DNA of 64,000 nucleotides from Rahnella inusitata (lineage in GTDB: Bacteria; Pseudomonadota; Gammaproteobacteria; Enterobacterales; Enterobacteriaceae): NCBI RefSeq assembly GCF_003263515.1, contig NZ_JYDE01000006.1:62001-126000 (forward strand), written 5' to 3'. Shown one piece after another: positions 63,100 to 64,000 of this stretch. The position numbers and the translations under genes were made by a program. The notes under the pieces were generated by a model. The model was not told the DNA's origin. It saw nothing but the letters and a program-made list of their open reading frames with translations, and made no database searches. Each line of letters starts with the position of its first letter. Within the stretch, counting starts at the first letter, position 1.

Positions 63100-64000
63100 T
63101 CAGTTCTGGAAAGGATTACCGCTTTTTTTGGTGGTATTGGTGGTGGTCGTTGCGCTGGCTCTTTCAGTGCGTGGCGCAGCTGCCTGCGTACCGTCACTGT
63201 TATAACCGTCAGCCGCAGCATCCTGGTTTGGCGTTTCAGGCGCTACCTGATCCGGTGCCGTAGGAACCGGTTTACCCAGCGCACCATTGAGTGCCAGAAG
63301 ATCACTTTCGTTCAGTGTTCCCAGCGCTGATTTAATGTTCAGCTGGTTAATCAGATAGGTATAACGCGCGCTCGAAAGCTGTTGCTTGGCGTTGTACAGC
63401 GTTGTGGTCGCGTCCAGCACATCAACGATAGTACGGGTACCGACCTGGTAACCGGCTTCCATCGCATCCAACGAACTTTGCGCAGAGACAACGGCTTGTT
63501 TATAGGCGTTGATACTGCTGATGGAGGCAGAGATATTGTTGAAGGATGAACGAACAGTTTGCACTACGCTGCGGTGCGCGCTTTCCAGCTGCTCGCTGGC
63601 GCCCACAAAGTTGTACTGAGCCTGTTTCACCTGAGAGGTGACAGAACCGCCGCTGTAAAGTGGCAGGGAGAAGCTCAGGCCAATTTTGTTCTGGCCGGCA
63701 TCGGCATCCTGATAGCTGGATCCGCCGCCGGTTTTGTCGCCGTTGTACTTGGTGTTGCTGATGCCGGTAGAGGCAGTCAGATCCACGGTCGGCATGTGGC
63801 CGGTTTCAGCATAACGGATTTGTTCGCGGGCTAAATCTTGTGACAGACGCGCAGACAGCAAGCTCAGGTTGCGGCTTTCTGCTTCTTTCAACAGCGTGGC
63901 GACCGGCTGCGGACGCGTCGTGTTGAAGTTGTCGACGTTCAGGGAAGACAGCTGCGGATAATAAGTACCGGTCACCTGACGCAGGGATTCCAGTGCGTTA
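63100..64000 (-). CDS. tolC: TolC, outer-membrane efflux channel, 3' part
   Basis: About 299 C-terminal residues are in the window; the frame stays open to the edge (NALESLRQVTGTYYPQ). They match the second half of TolC: ARLSQDLAREQIR, YNFVGASEQLESAHR and SVGTRTIVDVLD-like sequences of the helical barrel and the equatorial region. TolC docks with AcrAB and other pumps to span the periplasm. The C-terminal tail is Thr/Ala-rich and differs from E. coli but keeps the end NPFxN. Confidence 0.97.
   Translation of the reverse strand, partial: NALESLRQVTGTYYPQLSSLNVDNFNTTRPQPVATLLKEAESRNLSLLSARLSQDLAREQIRYAETGHMPTVDLTASTGISNTKYNGDKTGGGSSYQDADAGQNKIGLSFSLPLYSGGSVTSQVKQAQYNFVGASEQLESAHRSVVQTVRSSFNNISASISSINAYKQAVVSAQSSLDAMEAGYQVGTRTIVDVLDATTTLYNAKQQLSSARYTYLINQLNIKSALGTLNESDLLALNGALGKPVPTAPDQVAPETPNQDAAADGYNSDGTQAAAPRTERASATTTTNTTKKSGNPFQN

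Overview
The window is a chromosomal stretch from an enterobacterial genome. Long runs of genes keep the Escherichia coli order: treB-treR-mgtA, alx-ygjR-ygjP-rlmG-fadH, mug-ileX next to rpsU-dnaG-rpoD, tsaD-plsY-folB-uppP-cca-ygiM-ygiF-glnE-hldE, and ubiK-ribB-ygiD-ygiC-ygiB-tolC. Protein sequences diverge moderately from E. coli and several resemble Yersinia or Serratia forms. I infer a member of Yersiniaceae or a neighbour (Rahnella-like is a guess, not a proof).

Layout. 1-4.2 kb: start of treB, its TreR operator, treR, then divergent mgtA behind a PhoP-type promoter and a long Mg2+-responsive leader that encodes an MgtL-like peptide (MEPDPNSVGPL). 4.3-13.7 kb: a secreted GH20 hexosaminidase, alx behind a yybP-ykoY (Mn2+/pH) riboswitch, a class I glutamine amidotransferase, ygjR, ygjP, rlmG and fadH. 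14.1-17.0 kb: convergent rpfF and rpfR, a complete cis-2-unsaturated fatty-acid (DSF/BDSF) signal synthase and its PAS-GGDEF-EAL receptor. 17.3-20.3 kb: bglX and yjcB; yjcB has a perfect CRP site upstream. 20.5-36.2 kb: the whole maltose regulon in one block (malT, malPQ, malGFE, malK-lamB-malM), which in E. coli is split between two loci. malP carries a one-base frameshift. 36.3-41.4 kb: an AraC regulator with a DUF2000 protein, a PAP2 phosphatase, ogt, gdhA, tRNA-Ile2(CAU) and mug. 41.4-45.6 kb: rpoD-dnaG-rpsU. 45.9-64 kb: housekeeping genes including tsaD, plsY, folB, uppP, cca, ygiF, glnE, hldE, yjeH, ubiK, FMN-riboswitch-controlled ribB, ygiD, ygiC, ygiB and the 3' part of tolC.

How it works together. 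The central block takes up maltodextrins (LamB, MalE/F/G/K), degrades them (MalP/MalQ) and is switched on by MalT, with MalT-type boxes in both divergent control regions. Three metal or cofactor-sensing leaders appear (mgtA, alx, ribB). The most notable accessory element is rpfF/rpfR, which would couple a fatty-acid quorum signal to cyclic-di-GMP turnover. No insertion sequence, phage gene, CRISPR array or integrase was seen.
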